A stretch of 64,000 nucleotides of DNA from assembly GCA_011009095.1 (NCBI GenBank), contig VTPC01002252.1, positions 9,637 through 73,636 on the forward strand, in the 5' to 3' direction. How positions within the stretch are numbered: position 1 is the stretch's first letter; each line of letters begins with the position of its first letter. The notes beneath the pieces are model-generated. The model was given only the letters and a program-made list of their open reading frames with translations. It made no database searches and was not told where the DNA came from. This stretch comes from Ignelater luminosus (lineage: Eukaryota > Arthropoda > Insecta > Coleoptera > Elateridae). Shown here piece by piece: positions 1-14,400 of the stretch. Made by a program: the position numbers and the translations under genes.

Positions 1-797
1 TTACTCAAACCACTTTATGTTGCCCACTATAACAGATGAGTTTATATGCTGAGGATTACCACAAAAAGATTCAGAACCAAGGTACAATTCAGAACTATGA
101 TCGAAGTGATCATTCCGGAGACAATCAGGAAAGTTAAAAGATTTGAAGACCACCAAGAACCGCAAACCAATGATGCAAGCATCCATGATGTCGCTCACTG
201 CAACTGCTCAAACATGGCCAAAATTAAATTTACGGAAATCCGTTGAGGTACAATCTTGAATGAGTTTGACTTGAAAAACACTACTATCCTTTGACAGTAG
301 AAGGCGAGACTCAAAAAAACAAAGGAAGAGGTGGGTTGTTGGAGGAAGAATCAACAGTTGCAGAAGATTCAAGTAATAAAAAAAGTAGATGATATCGTTT
401 AAGAAGAAGTAGGTACTAATTTGTTGATTGTACACGAAACCAGGACTGCACCGTCCGTAAAGACTGTGGACGACAGTACTAATCACTCATAGTTCTTAAT
501 AAAAAAATATTTGTGGCATAACACGTGGTCAATTAGATAATTTTTAAATTAAATTAAATAAATTTTAAATTCATTTGTATCAATTTGTTTATAGATTAAA
601 TTCAAAAAGTTTAAAAAGTGACTTAAGGAATCTTGGGAATAAATTATTGTCTGAATATTGATGGTGCACGAAAGAATTCAGCAGCAGCTAATTAATCTGT
701 TATTCGGAACAGTTAAGTTTCCCGTTAGATGTATTACAAAAGTTATCCACAAATTAGACTTTTCCAATGACTTACACAAAGGGATAGTAAAATCACT
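1..797. other. Unassigned DNA beyond the copy A 3' end
   Basis: AT-rich sequence with short unremarkable open frames on both strands (for example minus 1-198 and 208-486). I recognise no domain, repeat or RNA gene. It may be intergenic or intronic DNA of a neighbour outside the window. Confidence 0.4.
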
Positions 798-803
798 TTT
801 ATT
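798..803 (-). terminator. Polyadenylation signal of copy A
   Basis: AATAAA on the minus strand, about 70 nt downstream of the stop codon. A plausible 3' end for a short 3' UTR. No cleavage site can be fixed from sequence alone. Confidence 0.5.
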
Positions 804-873
804 TACAGATAAAATAACTGTATAGATAAAGTACATATAAAATATAAAAGGTTTATAAAATAAGTTTGTATAT

Positions 874-3800
874 TTAGATCTGCAGTAACAAGGCCACTCC
901 TGCTAAAGTCCATTTAGCAGCTTTTTCTTTAGTTTTCAAATTAAAAGTCCAAACAAATGTTGGACCTCTCATTCTTGTTTTATAAACGGGACAGTCATAC
1001 ACATTTTTCAAATCTTGTTTATCTTGTGTAATAGCTTTTATAAAAATAACTGGTACAACAGGAAATAGTTCTTTCAGCTTAGAATCAACTATACTTCCAG
1101 CTTGAATATCCCATCGTGCCCCTTCCATAAATAATCCATGTACGTAGGCACCTTCTCTTGGAGCAGAAGTGAAGTCTTCTCTCTGTTTTTTAGTAACATC
1201 CGTTAATAGACACATTTTATCTAACGGCCATTCATTTTTACGTGCAGTTTGCTGCATAATTGCAGTGAGAAAAGACTGTGGGTTAAAGAAACCTCCCAGC
1301 CACACTGACGGTGGTGTTTGAAAATCTCCAACCCAACCTTCTAGCTCTTTAATGCGTAAACTTAAATCTGCACACCACTGACCTAAAGGTAACAAACTTG
1401 CATAAGCCTTTACCGTCCAAGAATCGGGCACATGATCCATAAATAAAGACTCTTCCAATTCTTCCATATCAGATGTTATTGTCAGTTCACCTTTTAATCC
1501 TAAATCAAGTTCTACTAAAGAGCGCTTCATTTCACGAGTTAAATTATTCATCCGTTCGCACTCCTGAAAAGCTACTATTATGAAAGGGGTACGATCTTCT
1601 ACTTTTGCCATCATTTCAGGAATATTGAATCCTTCAGGAAGCTTGTCAACAATATCATCTATCATTGATTTCACCTTTTCTTCTCGTGATGCACCACCAC
1701 CAGCAGCAGCTCCTGTATCACGTGGTTGTAATTCAAATATCGTTTTAAATAGTACTTCAGATGTATTGGTCAGAAAACCAATCTCTGCGTTTGGGTGTAG
1801 CCCATATAAATAAGGAGATTCTGGGGGAAGTCGATCATCGATATATCTATGATAACCCATGTAATCCATATTAGGCGGAGCCAAAAAACCAGGAGCATAC
1901 GATAGCTCTCCATCCAACAGTTCTGACTGCATGAACTCGTTTAGGTAGGTTCTGCATAATCTACGATCCCAATCATCGGTTATATGACCTCCATACATTA
2001 TTTCGCCAAACAGATATCGTAAATCGTCCCATGGAACCTTATTATTACCTTCTAGATAGTTAAACAACACATTCACACTTATAGTTAAATCTCCTACGTT
2101 AAAAGGATAATTGCGATTCCAACCCTGAGGTCCGAATTTGCGTCTTTCAGCAACAACTGCGTGAAAGTAACACAATGCAAATAGAATTGCTTTAAACTCG
2201 GCTTCTTTAGTGCACATCTCTAATGTTTCTTGATTAAAGTTGTCTAATGCTTTATGCAAATTAGCAAACATTCCTGTAGGGGGTTCATTGGTAATTTTAA
2301 TTGAAGATTCTAAAATACCTTGAGGTATAACACATTCATGAGGATCTCCAGATGGTTCCGCACTTAAATATAAACGATAGTTCTCATCTGAGCTTTCTAT
2401 ATTTTGTTCCATTTTCTTCTCCAAGTTAGCCAACCATTTAGCGACTAAATGAATATTTTGCAAAATCACCCAGTCTCCTCTTTCTGCTGCTATATCCATT
2501 GCATTCTCTGCAACGATTTCTTGACCTTGTCCTAAAGAAACGCTATGAAAATTTCCTTTATCAAACGTAAATCCTAGCTGTTTTCCTAGTGCTTCAACAT
2601 CTTTTAATGGGTTGACTCCTGGTGAAAGTATAAAGAAGGTGGGAGTTGCATTGCTAGTTTCCTCAAAGGATTTTGAAAAAGCAACAGTCCTAGCAGTGAC
2701 ATATTTATTTCCCATCTTTTCTTCAATAAAACCTCTCACTGCATAAGTCATACGATCGGGTCTCAGAGAACGCATCATACACAATCGTTGAAGAGCACTT
2801 TTGTTTTTCCACTCTCCAGGAAACTTTTCTTTCTCGGGACATTCACTTTCAACAAACTTTCTCCATCTGTTTGCCGATCCTTCTATATCCTTATCTAGAT
2901 TTCTAAATTCATCCATATTAGCTAAGGCCTTTACACCACCCCAACAAATATTTGATAAAAAATCTAATGAGGACGAAACATTAGCAAGCGCTGGAAATCT
3001 GAGCAAAAAGTCCAGTTCTTCTGGTTTTATTTCATCATCCCGGAGTAAAATCTGGAATGCCATTTGTGCCATAAAAATCAATTTATCACATTCAAATAGA
3101 CCTCTACTGGTATACATGAAGACCATAAACGATATACTATCTAATAAATTAATTACTCTATCTTTTAACTTTTCAGCGGGTTCAGCTTTCCCTAGAGCAT
3201 TTAAGAATACTACAGTAAACGCTTTTAATGAAAACTGATAGATCGCATTGATTTTATTTAGTTCATTTAAAATAAAGTACAGGAGAGATCCACGAATTGC
3301 AGCCGGCCTGTATTGCTCTCTAGCTTCATCAATTTTTATAGAAGTGGCTTTCGCTTCTACTACTTTTACACTTATTTCAGCAGCAGTCTTCTTCGTCTTT
3401 TCTAAATTTTCCACTAACGCTACATCTCCTAAGATGTTTCCAGTAGCAGACGATAATCTCTCAAGGAGATTGTCTTCACAAGTCTTCAATGTAATTTTAA
3501 AATCGTTTTGTTGTTTTGTTAAGTTAGATTTTAAAGCTTCCAAATCCGGACGCTCCGCTTTTACTACTTCTGCCAAAAGTTGTTCCTCCAAACCATCTCT
3601 TGTTACTGTAAAATTGATTAAAGTAGTTTGAGCTTGTATTTCAGGTTTATAATGTGGATTTGCTAGTTTAGTATGCAATATTAATTTAAACCTAGGATCA
3701 TAGTCAATATCCTTGTCTCCTATTTTTATAGCCTTTCCTTTTTTTACTAAAACTCGCCCTAATAAAGGATCCAGCACGGCATCTACTGTCTCACCAATAT

Positions 3801-6800
3801 TTTCCAACAAAATTACTTTTCCATTAGTTATGCACCTTTCTATAGTATCCAAATAATTTTTCATGGTTAGACGTATCACAGTTAAATCTGCTCCATACTT
3901 ATTTTTGATCCACTTTATTCCTTGTAACTGAGGATCTATCATTAGAGGCCACCTTGCGGAGTTTGTTAAAATAGTCGCATTTTCAGAAGACATTCTATCA
4001 GTTGGCAAGCCTTCGTTATTCCATTTTGCAATTTGGGCGTCGTCTGTTAGTAAGGCGAGAGGATCTAAACCTTCTGTCATTGGTATTTTTACTTCCAAAG
4101 TACTTACGAAGGGTATCCAATAATTCTCCATCATTTCTATTCTATATCTCCTAGTAAAACACCCCACATACGAAATAAAAGCAGTTACAATCAATACATC
4201 ACCAGGCATAGTAATTCCAGCTTGTTTGTAATTCGCCACGGATTGTCTCCATCGTACGTTTTCTGAAGCTAAACCATTAACAAGTCTATGAGCTAAATCT
4301 ATCATCAAAGATGTAGCATCTGCTTCTGCTTGACATTTTAGCTTAGCTTCTGTAGCTTCATCAAAGTCTGCCTTCAAAACACCTAATTGCTGTTCTAAGA
4401 TATTCAATTTCTGTTTAAGTTCTTGCAATTTTGCTCTAGCGTCAGCAAGATCTTGGTTGGCTTTCTGGAGAGCTTTTCTTTTAGGTTCTACAACCACGAA
4501 GACTTCGTAGAATCTCAAGATATTGATAACCCAAGCGCACAATCCAGCAGCAGCTATCGATTTTCCCAGAATAATTTCTGGGACGAATTCTGGATCTTTT
4601 AGATATTCTAGTGTGGCCTTAACTACTTCTGGGAGCATATTTTCTTTATCATAATGAACTAGATTATGTAAAAACTCATCGACTTTACCCATCAACATTT
4701 TACAGGCTTTCCAACTTCTGTCTTTAGGAATTTTTCCCTTTGGAGAAAACAAGACAAGCACGGCAGCAGCAACGTTAGCAACAGCTGGAGGAGGCGTGCC
4801 AAAAGATTTCAACTCTGTAAGATTGCCCTTATTTAGAGTATTTAAAGCTTCTTGTGCAGCAAGTAGTGCTGGCTCCGCCTTAGCCAAATCTTCTGCACAG
4901 ATTTTAGCTTTAACCATTACATCTTCTTCAATTCCTTTGACCTTCTCTTCCTCCTCTGTTGCAAAAAGTTTTTCTGCTTCTACCTTGGCATTTTCAGCTC
5001 CAAGAACTACAATAAGCTTGTCGGCTGCAGCATTTTTCTCTGCTAGAACTACTTCTTGCTGTGCTAAGACTTCCTGTAGACCGTCAACTTCCTCTGCAGT
5101 AGAGGCCAATTTTAACAAACCATTTTCTAAGCGTTGGATACTGTATAACAAGAAACCTATTTTATCTGTTAGTAATTTAGAATATAATGCAATTTGTTCC
5201 AAAAACGTTTTAGGAGTCGTGTAGTTATAACGCTTTTCATTTTGAAGGTACACTGCAGACATATTGTTAACCACTGAGTGCACATACGACATAAATAGTG
5301 ATACAGGTTTTATCAGGTTTTTTGGAAGTGCTTCGATGTCTTTTAAGAAGCTTTCTGAAACAGATTCTAAAGCTTCTTTTGGCCATTCATGAAACCAGTC
5401 GATTGCTGTACAACTTACCACTGCGGGAAATTTTCTTCCTCTTATTCTCAATGTAGAACCGACTGGTGAAAAACACAAAACCACCTTTAACAACTTTCTG
5501 CACCGTTCAATGTAGAATTTCCAACAATTTTCTCGTGTATCATCAATACCAGCTGCTTTAACTTCTGCCCTCATCACATTTAAAATATTCTCTATGTCTT
5601 CATCAGCAAGTAGACCCGGTATTTCACCAGATGCAAGCATATCATTAATAGCAACCAACCAAGACTCTTCAGCGACTTGTGAGTCTGTCATTAAAAATAC
5701 TGAACTAATGTTTTTTAAACCAGCTTTTATATACAAAGTAGCTATATCCGCTTTTAGATCGGTCATGCTGTAACCTTTTTTTAATTGCACTTGAAATACT
5801 TCAAGAGATGAAATAAAAGCTGCTAACCGAGTGAGACTCTGCTTTCCGGAACCACCTACTCCAACTAATAAGGCATTGCCTCTTGGAGCTTCCATGATTC
5901 TGTTTATACGGCATATGTGATTCATGGCATCTTCAAAGAGAACCAAGTTCATTGCCGCAACTAAATCATTGTATCCAGATTGAGCTTCCTCTAACAATTT
6001 TAATAAATGAGTATACTGTTGAATTTGAAAGTATTTAGGATCGCCCATACCTTCCGCAAAATGACAGAATATAAGTGGTTTTTCCATTATTGCAGCTTCA
6101 TTTATTTCCTCAAATCCTTTTTTAACAACTTCAACAATTAATTTGTTAAAGTTGTCATTATCCTTACGGTCAGTAAGTTTGTCACCGTACACTCTGTAAG
6201 ACTCATGCATCCATAGACGAATAAGGTTAGTTTGATTCGTAATACAGTCACCATTGGCAAACAGCATTCCTTGAAATATGTTAGATAGATCCCTAAGATT
6301 AAACACATAATGAAATTTCACGGCAGTAGGTAAGAATGTTTGTGATATTTTAGCATGCAAACCCAAAGCTGCATTTACAACAGGAATAGCCCATTTATGT
6401 ACGCCAAGAGGAAATTTGTTTGCTGGATTAGTCATATGCTGAGTGAAAATTGAAGAATATATATGATACAATGCATCCTGCGTAGGAAAGCTGATAGCAA
6501 ACACACAGAAATGTCTCTGTAAGCGAGGATTAATCGTAAATGAACCTGCAGTAGGATTCATGCTCGAGATGAACTGCACATTATGGATGTCTTTAAGCGA
6601 TAGTTTCTGACGATCGTACCAATGCTGGTAATCCATCCATTGTCGAATTAAAGTGTGAGGTTGTACTGTAAAGTATTTATCTACCTCCGGCATATTCATG
6701 TCATCTATAAAATAAATCATTGTCTTACTACCAGGTGGTCCATATACTCTACCTGCTTTTTTTTCAAGTGGTCCTTCTAAAATGCTCTGCAGCATTTCAG

Positions 6801-8439
6801 AAGTGGTATAAAAGTTAAAAGGTACATTTGTTACAGCATAGTTATCACTTAAAGACGCCAATTTATCTTGAACAATAACTGTTTTACCACTTCCAGCATT
6901 ACCCACTAGCATAACAGGATGCCTGTCTGCAATCAAAATATCCGTAAAGTATCTAACCCTCACAGTTTCAGCGGTATTAACAAGTGTTGATTGAAGAGGG
7001 ACGTCCGGATCCAAATCAAAATTTGGTATCAAATCAGTCCATGGTAGGAATCGTTTTGATTCATGCTCAAGGTAATACTGAAAGACGTTACCACTAAGAG
7101 GAAATTTTACAGATTTAAACTCGTTAGTAAACCATTTGCTAAATTCATTACGCCAATCAACTATTTGGTCTTGAAATAATGCAGAACCAAATGCCCACAC
7201 TAGTGAAAACACAAAATAGATTTCATACCAATCTTTTGGGCAATCTGGTGGGACATTATTAGGTGTTAGAAAACTATCCAATAAGAAACACAGCATTTCC
7301 AAATGAGCTATTTCAGGAATAGGCGTTATCTTCTTCAACTTATTTTTTACCATATCTAAGCATGGGGGAATATACTTATCAAAAAGTACTAGTAGTATGG
7401 CCTTTTCATTCTGATTCGTTCGTGTGTCCATCCAGGAAGCTACATATGGATTCCAACCTAAATCTGCTGGATTTATATACAGAATACCAGCTCTTGACAC
7501 GGTAGCTGGAGTTGCAGTTCGTAAATTTGCAATCTCAAACAATAATCGCATATGCTTTGTTAACGCAATACGTTCATTACTGGCCAAAGTGAGCACCTTA
7601 TTGTCATCCATTAAAGTATTCAATGATTCAATCCACATAGGGTCTATGTCACCATCTAAAACTATCCACTTAGGACCATCTCCTGGTAGATTCGCTTGGT
7701 CCCGCATAATAACCGAAAATAGACCATCCTTCCATTCACGAGTAGCTGGATTGATTATTCCAAATAACTCGTCATTGGTCACTGCTTTTGGGTTTAAATC
7801 GTTATAAAACGGTTTTCTCTTTTGATTAAAATATGTCCTATTTAAAGTTTTCCATACACATGTTTTTCCCGTTCCAGCAAACCCAACGATAAAGACAGAA
7901 TGCCTCACAGCAAACAATTCTTCGAGTTGTACCACCTTCAATACAAAACCTTCTTCTGGTTGCAATTTAAGATCTACAGCAGACCTTTTAACTAATTTCT
8001 CAAATTCTGGAACTCGTTTTCTTGGAACGTCAAGTGCGGGAAATAGATCACCTATCAAACCCATAAATACAGGCACGTCATCAGTGACTATCTTTGGAAT
8101 GTTGAAATCTCGTAAAGCTCGCATCAATACTTGATCCTCTGGACGCAATCTATCACCTCTTCTAAGTGATCCTGCTACTACCAATACAGATTTAATAGCC
8201 CTTAAGCCCCAATCATAGTGATCTTGTTTGCTCAATAATTCTTTACATAGTGTATATAAAGTTATAAATTTTCTAGCCAATAGTCTAGCTTCTTGGAAAC
8301 CTTCTGCTACTAACATAATTTCAGATATTAATGCAAAGTCTGGAACAACCATTGCACAGGGACGAAACAATGCTTTTAGATTTTCAGGCAATTCTGTCCT
8401 TCCAGCGTAGCCTGGATTCATGGTGATAAATATTCCAAT
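874..8439 (-). CDS. Copy A exon 8: motor ring, stalk and C-terminal domain
   Basis: One 7566-nt exon: 2521 codons plus TAA at 876-874. It begins [21 protein letters not shown]-loops: AAA2 GFAGTGKT with LDGDID downstream, AAA3 GNAGSGKT with [11 protein letters not shown]4 GVGGSGKQS. The stalk's two coiled-coil arms flank the microtubule-binding domain (about residues 3240-3345). AAA5, AAA6 and the C-terminal domain follow, ending [11 protein letters not shown]. Same exon length to the base as copy B. Confidence 0.96.
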   Translation of the reverse strand: MGIFITMNPGYAGRTELPENLKALFRPCAMVVPDFALISEIMLVAEGFQEARLLARKFITLYTLCKELLSKQDHYDWGLRAIKSVLVVAGSLRRGDRLRPEDQVLMRALRDFNIPKIVTDDVPVFMGLIGDLFPALDVPRKRVPEFEKLVKRSAVDLKLQPEEGFVLKVVQLEELFAVRHSVFIVGFAGTGKTCVWKTLNRTYFNQKRKPFYNDLNPKAVTNDELFGIINPATREWKDGLFSVIMRDQANLPGDGPKWIVLDGDIDPMWIESLNTLMDDNKVLTLASNERIALTKHMRLLFEIANLRTATPATVSRAGILYINPADLGWNPYVASWMDTRTNQNEKAILLVLFDKYIPPCLDMVKNKLKKITPIPEIAHLEMLCFLLDSFLTPNNVPPDCPKDWYEIYFVFSLVWAFGSALFQDQIVDWRNEFSKWFTNEFKSVKFPLSGNVFQYYLEHESKRFLPWTDLIPNFDLDPDVPLQSTLVNTAETVRVRYFTDILIADRHPVMLVGNAGSGKTVIVQDKLASLSDNYAVTNVPFNFYTTSEMLQSILEGPLEKKAGRVYGPPGSKTMIYFIDDMNMPEVDKYFTVQPHTLIRQWMDYQHWYDRQKLSLKDIHNVQFISSMNPTAGSFTINPRLQRHFCVFAISFPTQDALYHIYSSIFTQHMTNPANKFPLGVHKWAIPVVNAALGLHAKISQTFLPTAVKFHYVFNLRDLSNIFQGMLFANGDCITNQTNLIRLWMHESYRVYGDKLTDRKDNDNFNKLIVEVVKKGFEEINEAAIMEKPLIFCHFAEGMGDPKYFQIQQYTHLLKLLEEAQSGYNDLVAAMNLVLFEDAMNHICRINRIMEAPRGNALLVGVGGSGKQSLTRLAAFISSLEVFQVQLKKGYSMTDLKADIATLYIKAGLKNISSVFLMTDSQVAEESWLVAINDMLASGEIPGLLADEDIENILNVMRAEVKAAGIDDTRENCWKFYIERCRKLLKVVLCFSPVGSTLRIRGRKFPAVVSCTAIDWFHEWPKEALESVSESFLKDIEALPKNLIKPVSLFMSYVHSVVNNMSAVYLQNEKRYNYTTPKTFLEQIALYSKLLTDKIGFLLYSIQRLENGLLKLASTAEEVDGLQEVLAQQEVVLAEKNAAADKLIVVLGAENAKVEAEKLFATEEEEKVKGIEEDVMVKAKICAEDLAKAEPALLAAQEALNTLNKGNLTELKSFGTPPPAVANVAAAVLVLFSPKGKIPKDRSWKACKMLMGKVDEFLHNLVHYDKENMLPEVVKATLEYLKDPEFVPEIILGKSIAAAGLCAWVINILRFYEVFVVVEPKRKALQKANQDLADARAKLQELKQKLNILEQQLGVLKADFDEATEAKLKCQAEADATSLMIDLAHRLVNGLASENVRWRQSVANYKQAGITMPGDVLIVTAFISYVGCFTRRYRIEMMENYWIPFVSTLEVKIPMTEGLDPLALLTDDAQIAKWNNEGLPTDRMSSENATILTNSARWPLMIDPQLQGIKWIKNKYGADLTVIRLTMKNYLDTIERCITNGKVILLENIGETVDAVLDPLLGRVLVKKGKAIKIGDKDIDYDPRFKLILHTKLANPHYKPEIQAQTTLINFTVTRDGLEEQLLAEVVKAERPDLEALKSNLTKQQNDFKITLKTCEDNLLERLSSATGNILGDVALVENLEKTKKTAAEISVKVVEAKATSIKIDEAREQYRPAAIRGSLLYFILNELNKINAIYQFSLKAFTVVFLNALGKAEPAEKLKDRVINLLDSISFMVFMYTSRGLFECDKLIFMAQMAFQILLRDDEIKPEELDFLLRFPALANVSSSLDFLSNICWGGVKALANMDEFRNLDKDIEGSANRWRKFVESECPEKEKFPGEWKNKSALQRLCMMRSLRPDRMTYAVRGFIEEKMGNKYVTARTVAFSKSFEETSNATPTFFILSPGVNPLKDVEALGKQLGFTFDKGNFHSVSLGQGQEIVAENAMDIAAERGDWVILQNIHLVAKWLANLEKKMEQNIESSDENYRLYLSAEPSGDPHECVIPQGILESSIKITNEPPTGMFANLHKALDNFNQETLEMCTKEAEFKAILFALCYFHAVVAERRKFGPQGWNRNYPFNVGDLTISVNVLFNYLEGNNKVPWDDLRYLFGEIMYGGHITDDWDRRLCRTYLNEFMQSELLDGELSYAPGFLAPPNMDYMGYHRYIDDRLPPESPYLYGLHPNAEIGFLTNTSEVLFKTIFELQPRDTGAAAGGGASREEKVKSMIDDIVDKLPEGFNIPEMMAKVEDRTPFIIVAFQECERMNNLTREMKRSLVELDLGLKGELTITSDMEELEESLFMDHVPDSWTVKAYASLLPLGQWCADLSLRIKELEGWVGDFQTPPSVWLGGFFNPQSFLTAIMQQTARKNEWPLDKMCLLTDVTKKQREDFTSAPREGAYVHGLFMEGARWDIQAGSIVDSKLKELFPVVPVIFIKAITQDKQDLKNVYDCPVYKTRMRGPTFVWTFNLKTKEKAAKWTLAGVALLLQI

Positions 8440-11400
8440 CTAAAATAAGGAAAATTTAAAAATGGTTTGTTTCTATTGTAACATACTTACCGTTGCAAAT
8501 AATGCTATGTCTTCTCCTTGAAAATTGAATCTAATTTTTTTAGCTTTAATAGCATCCTGAATAGTTTTTACTTGTACTGCTACAACAGATAAAACCTCTA
8601 CTGAGATGCGATTAAATTCATCAAAACATCCCCAAGTTCCAGTTTGAGCCAATCCTTTATAAATATTTCCAACAGACTTATAGTCCATTTGTTCTGAACA
8701 GTTAAATACATAAACCATAATTCCAAGACCTTTGCCTAAATCTTTAGTAGTTTCAGTTTTTCCTGTACCAGCTGGTCCGGCAGGAGCCCCACCCATTATG
8801 AGATGTAAACTCTGTGTCAATGTAATATAACAACGATCAGTCAGTGGTGTGATCACTAATCGTGGTGTGTTACCTAAATACTCATACTGATATTTAAACT
8901 GAGCATCACAAATATTAGCAAAGCATTCGTTTAATTTAGTATCCCATCTGTGTCGAAGCTGACTCTGCCATTGGAAAGCTTGAGAGTTTTCCACTTTAAT
9001 TTGTATCATCTTAGCCACGACATCTCTTGAGTGTACATCTATAGTACAAATAGTCATAATCTTTTGACGATCTCCGGGAGTTAGATCGCCAAGTAATAGT
9101 ATGATTAGGGCGTTCAATTGGGCAATTTGTTTTTTCTGATAGTCTTTTAAGGCATTTTCATATCCTTCTTCCAGACGAGCAAATGACATGTTTACTTCTG
9201 TTGTCCACCATATTTGTGTACCGCAAAGAGCTGGCTGTGCAGGATAATCAAACAACCAGGCATCTCTAGGTTTCTCATCGTACGATGACACAGCTTCTCC
9301 AAATAAATTATGCAATGTGACACGCATAGCTTCAATAACTCGATTTAGCCATATCTCAACCTTACCACTACAATCACAGTAGCTAAGAAACGTCACCCAT
9401 TCGTCATTTTCTTTTGCGCCCATTTCTTTAGCCCTTTTACTATCTTTTCCACCTTCTTGAATAAATTTTAATTTAGCTAGAGAATCAAACAGCTTTGTTA
9501 AATGACGCGCTACCATCGGAGGTTGATTGCCATTTGACAGAATATCTAACAAATCTGCAGATGATACAAAATAAAATCTTGGAAATGCAAGACGTTTTGT
9601 TTCTAAATAGTCGTTTAATGCCTTTTCGCACAATAACAAATCAGACAGAAGGGAACTCAATTTTTCATATAAACCTGGTTTATTCGTGGCTTTAATAACA
9701 TTTAGTGTTGAGACCATCCCCGCTAAAACTTCTTTGAATTCCCTGTCGATTCTGTCAAAACGCCGAGAATCCTCTGGCAACTGATTCCTAATATCTTCAG
9801 AGCCAATAAAAATACTTTCTAAATAGCACCACTTTCGTTGCACTTCAAAGAATTCTGAGATAACCTGATCAGCATTAGATAATTTAACTTGCCATTCAGA
9901 TACTTCCGTGTAAAAGAATTCTATAAACTTCGATGTCATCATATTTTGAAGTTGAACTTGATTATCTTCCAATATTTCAATCATTTCTTCAGAAGCTCTT
10001 AATAACTTTAACTTTGTGCGTTCGTGACTTTCAGTTTCAAATTCCATTCCAATCCAAGTTTGATTTAGTTCTTTTAACATTTTTTCCATTGCCATTTCCT
10101 TAACAGATTTGTCAACGATGGTTTTGACTTCCTCTTCATATTCATGAAGATTTAGTGCGAGGAGATCGTTCAGCGTTGTTGAATCATCCATGGAGAATTT
10201 AACCTGTAAATTTTGGTTGGTTTTGTTAGTTACGAAACTTGTAGGTGGTAGGTGTACGCGCAGATTAAACTTACCTTAGTTGCTTGCATAAGTTGTATCC
10301 AGTGTCGTTCTCTTATTGCAGGATTCTGTAGTTCTGTAACTGCTCTCAATGAAGTCAGCATATTCTTTATTATATTTTCCATCTGAATATAGACATCCCA
10401 GCCTCTCAGTTCTTTATCCATCTGCCGTACTTCTTTTCCATATTTTTTTAGTTCCATTTCCATTCCTTCGACATCTATTTTTTTCCAAGGTGTAGTCTTC
10501 CATTCGTCCATATTTGACATCACAATATTTACAAAATCCCATAGCTGCTTTATTTGTTTAATTTCTTTCCTGGTTAGTTTCAAAGATTTATATTCTAAGA
10601 CTTGAACGTCAAATAAAGTCGCTTGACTTGTAAGTGTTGCTAATTCTTCTTCCATATCAGTAATTTCTTTATTTGACTTATCAAGGAGTTTATAAACATC
10701 CTTGCAACCCCACAAGAAAAAATTCATCTTTTTGAAAGTATTACGATACATGAATTGACGCATATCGAACAACGAGACTCGTCTTCTTATAGCAGCTGCT
10801 TGGGTAGTTTGTAAAGGTGTTACAGCTTGTTTGGTAGTAACAGCAACCTACAATGACAATTTATTGTATACAGTTACTTAAAAATACAACCTAATTTGTT
10901 TTATTTGCAGTAATTACCTTTTTACAGCTTGTCCATTTATCAGGAAGTTCTTGCAATTGAATCTGAACTTCTTCTGAAAATTCTATACCATATTCTTTAA
11001 GTACAGTAATTATGTCTTTTAATGGATCAAACATCAAATCAGTAACGAGTTGTCTGTCCCTTATTGCAGTCAGATATTTCATGATTTTCAGTAAACCTGG
11101 ATAATCATCTTCCGCTAACTGAACCTGCAATTCCACAATCGCTTCGGCTATAAACTCTTCCAATTCATTAATGCTATTAATTACTCTATCATACAAGTGT
11201 TGTTTAAACATATTTCCCCATTTACAGACCGTATTCAGTATAGATTGGCGTAATGGTCTAACATCTATACGTAACCAACCTGCAATTATCTTAATGGTTT
11301 CTATAGTCTCGACTTTTTTGTACAAATCTTCATAAAGATCGATTTGCTCTTTAAATTGTGGTATAGTTGGTGGCGCTCCTTTGATCTCAAGTGGATTTTC

Positions 11401-14400
11401 ATCTTGCAGCATCTGCTGTTCTTCTGGTGTTAACTGACGGGCATACAACAAAAATTGATTTAAGAATTCTTGTCTATCATCAAGCCACAAGTACATGTAG
11501 TCTTCAAAATTTCCTAAATATTCAATTGCTTCTTCTAAAGAAGAATTAACACGGGTTATGATACCAGCGCGTACTTCGTCTGCTTCACCATCCTCAACGA
11601 TATCATTATAATAATCTTTTTCTTCTACAATTTTTGAAATTCTATCCATTTTCTTTCCCATGCCACAAGCATCTTCTAAAAGTAACTCAATAAAATATAA
11701 AAAATTATCTGGATCGTCTGTGTACACTGAAGGAATGTAAACTATATTTGGATCATGTAGTTCAAGTAAGAGTTCAAATAATGGCTCTGCTTTTCCCGCA
11801 CCTGCAGAATCCATTTCGTTGAAGAATAAATTATAACTAACCACCACAGCTTCGATGACTTTATTAGCTACTTCAATATCTACATAATCTACATAAGGTT
11901 GCCACAGCAGCTGTCTTTCTGCTTCTTTCTCTGCTGCAGCAGCTGCTTCTGCTGCTAATCTTTCAGCTTCCAGTTCCGCTTCAATTTCTTCTTGAGTCTT
12001 TTTAGAAGGTTTTTTGCCTCCTTTTTTATCTTCTTTCTTTCCACCTTTTTTACCTTCTGGTTCTTCCGGTTTTTTCTTTCCTCCTTTTACTGGTGTCGGT
12101 GGTTCTACTGGTGGTGCCTCCTCTACCTGATCATAAAACAAACTTAAAAATGTTTCTAGTTTCAACAAAATCAAACTTTAACATACCTCTTCCTCTTCTT
12201 CTTCTTCCTCTTCTGTATGTTCAGGAATATCAAAAAATAAGCGATAATTCTCTTCTATTGCTTCTTGGGCTTTTTTAGATGAAGCTGAAACCAAATCATA
12301 ACGTTTATGAACACGTTCGGTACGATCATCGGTTTGAAGGAGTGCCTTTTTGTTGCCCTCTTTTCTTTCAAAAAGGGGCTCTGACCCCCATGCATGCATT
12401 TCATCTAGTAATTTTGCAATATTTGCTTGAGCTTGAAGAACGCGATCATACAGTTGTTTCAGTTTTGAAAATATTGCTTCGATGCTTTCGTAATCTGTAA
12501 AGAAATAATTAGATATTTAGTTTAAGATTGCAGTAAAAGAGCTTTGCTTGTAAAAATCAATTAAAGACGAATTCCTTGTAAACTATTTAGAACTTCAAAG
12601 TACACCAAACTTTCATTAACAACCAAGGTAAGATCAAATACAACCAGCAGATTGAATGTGTGTATAGATTGGAATGTCTCTCTATTTTAGAACTGCAAAG
12701 CTAGTACTAGTCAAAAAATGTACTTGAGGATTCTTCAAGTTTCTGAAAAATATCATTCTTATCGATGAAAGAAAGTAAAACACCCATAGATCTTCTAAAC
12801 TCAATTTTTCCTAGAGAACCAGAAATGATTTCATTACATTCGGTTAGAATTGAGAGACTAATTTATTAATTTTATTTAAAAAGACTGAGAACTATCTAAC
12901 TGATTTAAATACAGTACACTTTTACTAAGATAACAACTATACATGTTGCCAAATGGCAACATATTGACTGATTCAAGATCAGAGAATCTGATCTGCCCTG
13001 GCTTGCCTAAATTCCTGATCTAAATACTACTACTAAATACTTACATCTCTACATGGATCATAAAGACCCACGGCTAAATACAACTTGATGATAAACGTCA
13101 CTCATTTTCTAAATAAAATTATGTTTGGATGCAATCGGTGTCAGTCTTTGAAAATAAAAATTTTTTAATTCCCATTATATTAATCTTTTGTTGTTCAGAT
13201 GTGCGACACGAAAAACTTATTTCATGGGCTAAGAGTGGGATTATGAAACAAGATTGACTTAAACCGGTTGCAACACACATTATTGTTTAGTGAATTACGA
13301 GGCTTGCTGGAAAAATTTCTGCAAATGGTTAAGAAAAACACAGATACAATTTAGTAAATGGCTTTATTGCTTTTCAAAATATTCGCTCTTAGCATCAATA
13401 CACTTTTGCATACGTTTAAACCAATTTTCGAAGCATTTTTTCCAATCTGCAGCTGGTACCTCAGAAACCAGTTGCCTAAATGCCTTAACAGCTGCTTCGG
13501 GCGAAGAATAACGCCCACCACGCATCTTGTTTTTGATTGTCGGGAACAAAAAGAAGTCATTTGGTGCTAAATCAGGCGAATACGGACTATAAGACATCAA
13601 TTTCACATTTTCACTGGCTAAAACGTGGACAGTTTGTGAAGCTGTGTAGGCACTTGCATCATCATGGTGAAGAAGAATGCGTCGATTTGAATTGTTTTTT
13701 CTGATTTCATCAAAGACTTCTGGCAAACAAATTGTTGTGTACCAATCAGCGTTTACAGTTTTTCAATCTTCTAAAGTTATGGTTGCCAAATGTCCAAAAA
13801 TACAGAAGAAACAAGCGATCATTTGCTTTGCAACACTGCGTGAACGAACAACTTTTGTGGGTTTCGATTCACCTCCAAACATCCAAACATCCAAACAGTG
13901 AATTGTTGTTTAGTTTCCGGCTCATATTCAACTTTCATCACCAGTAATAATGTCTTACACTAACTTTGACTGACCTCGGTTGAATTTCTTCAGCATTTCT
14001 TTGCACCAATTCACATGATTCTTCTTTTGAGCTTCACTCAAATTATGTGGAATTCAACGACTGCAAAGCTTCCGTACCTTTAAATGATCGTGAAAATCGT
14101 ATGTATTGCTTTCATGTCAATGCCCAAGGTAACCCCTATTTTACGGTATGTCACATGCCGATTTCGCTCAATCATTTCGCGAACAGCATCAACGTTAGTG
14201 GCAACAATAGACGTGGATGGACGACCTTCACGAAATTTATCACTAAGAAAAGAACAACACTTGAACTCAGCAAACCAATTATAAACAGTTCTATTCTATT
14301 GAGCTTCTTCACCAAAAGCAGCATTGTTTGGGTGTTAAGTTGCTTTGAAAATCGTAAAAAATAATTGCTCGAAAATGTTCACGCGAGATTTTCATTTTTT

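Noticed and set aside
2801..5224. Plus-strand open frames of up to 145 residues opposite dynein exon 8 (and the equivalents near 35.5-40.8 kb)
   Set aside because: Ser/Phe-rich shadows of the dynein coding strand; no independent start context or domain.
874..8439. Assignment to cytoplasmic dynein or to the gamma (DNAH5/8) class
   Set aside because: The C-terminal end, the poorly conserved AAA4-type P-loop GVGGSGKQS and the overall motor sequence fit an axonemal beta chain.
13677..14364. Several plus-strand open frames across mariner element 1
   Set aside because: They run antisense to a decayed transposase bounded by clear TIRs and have no domains of their own.
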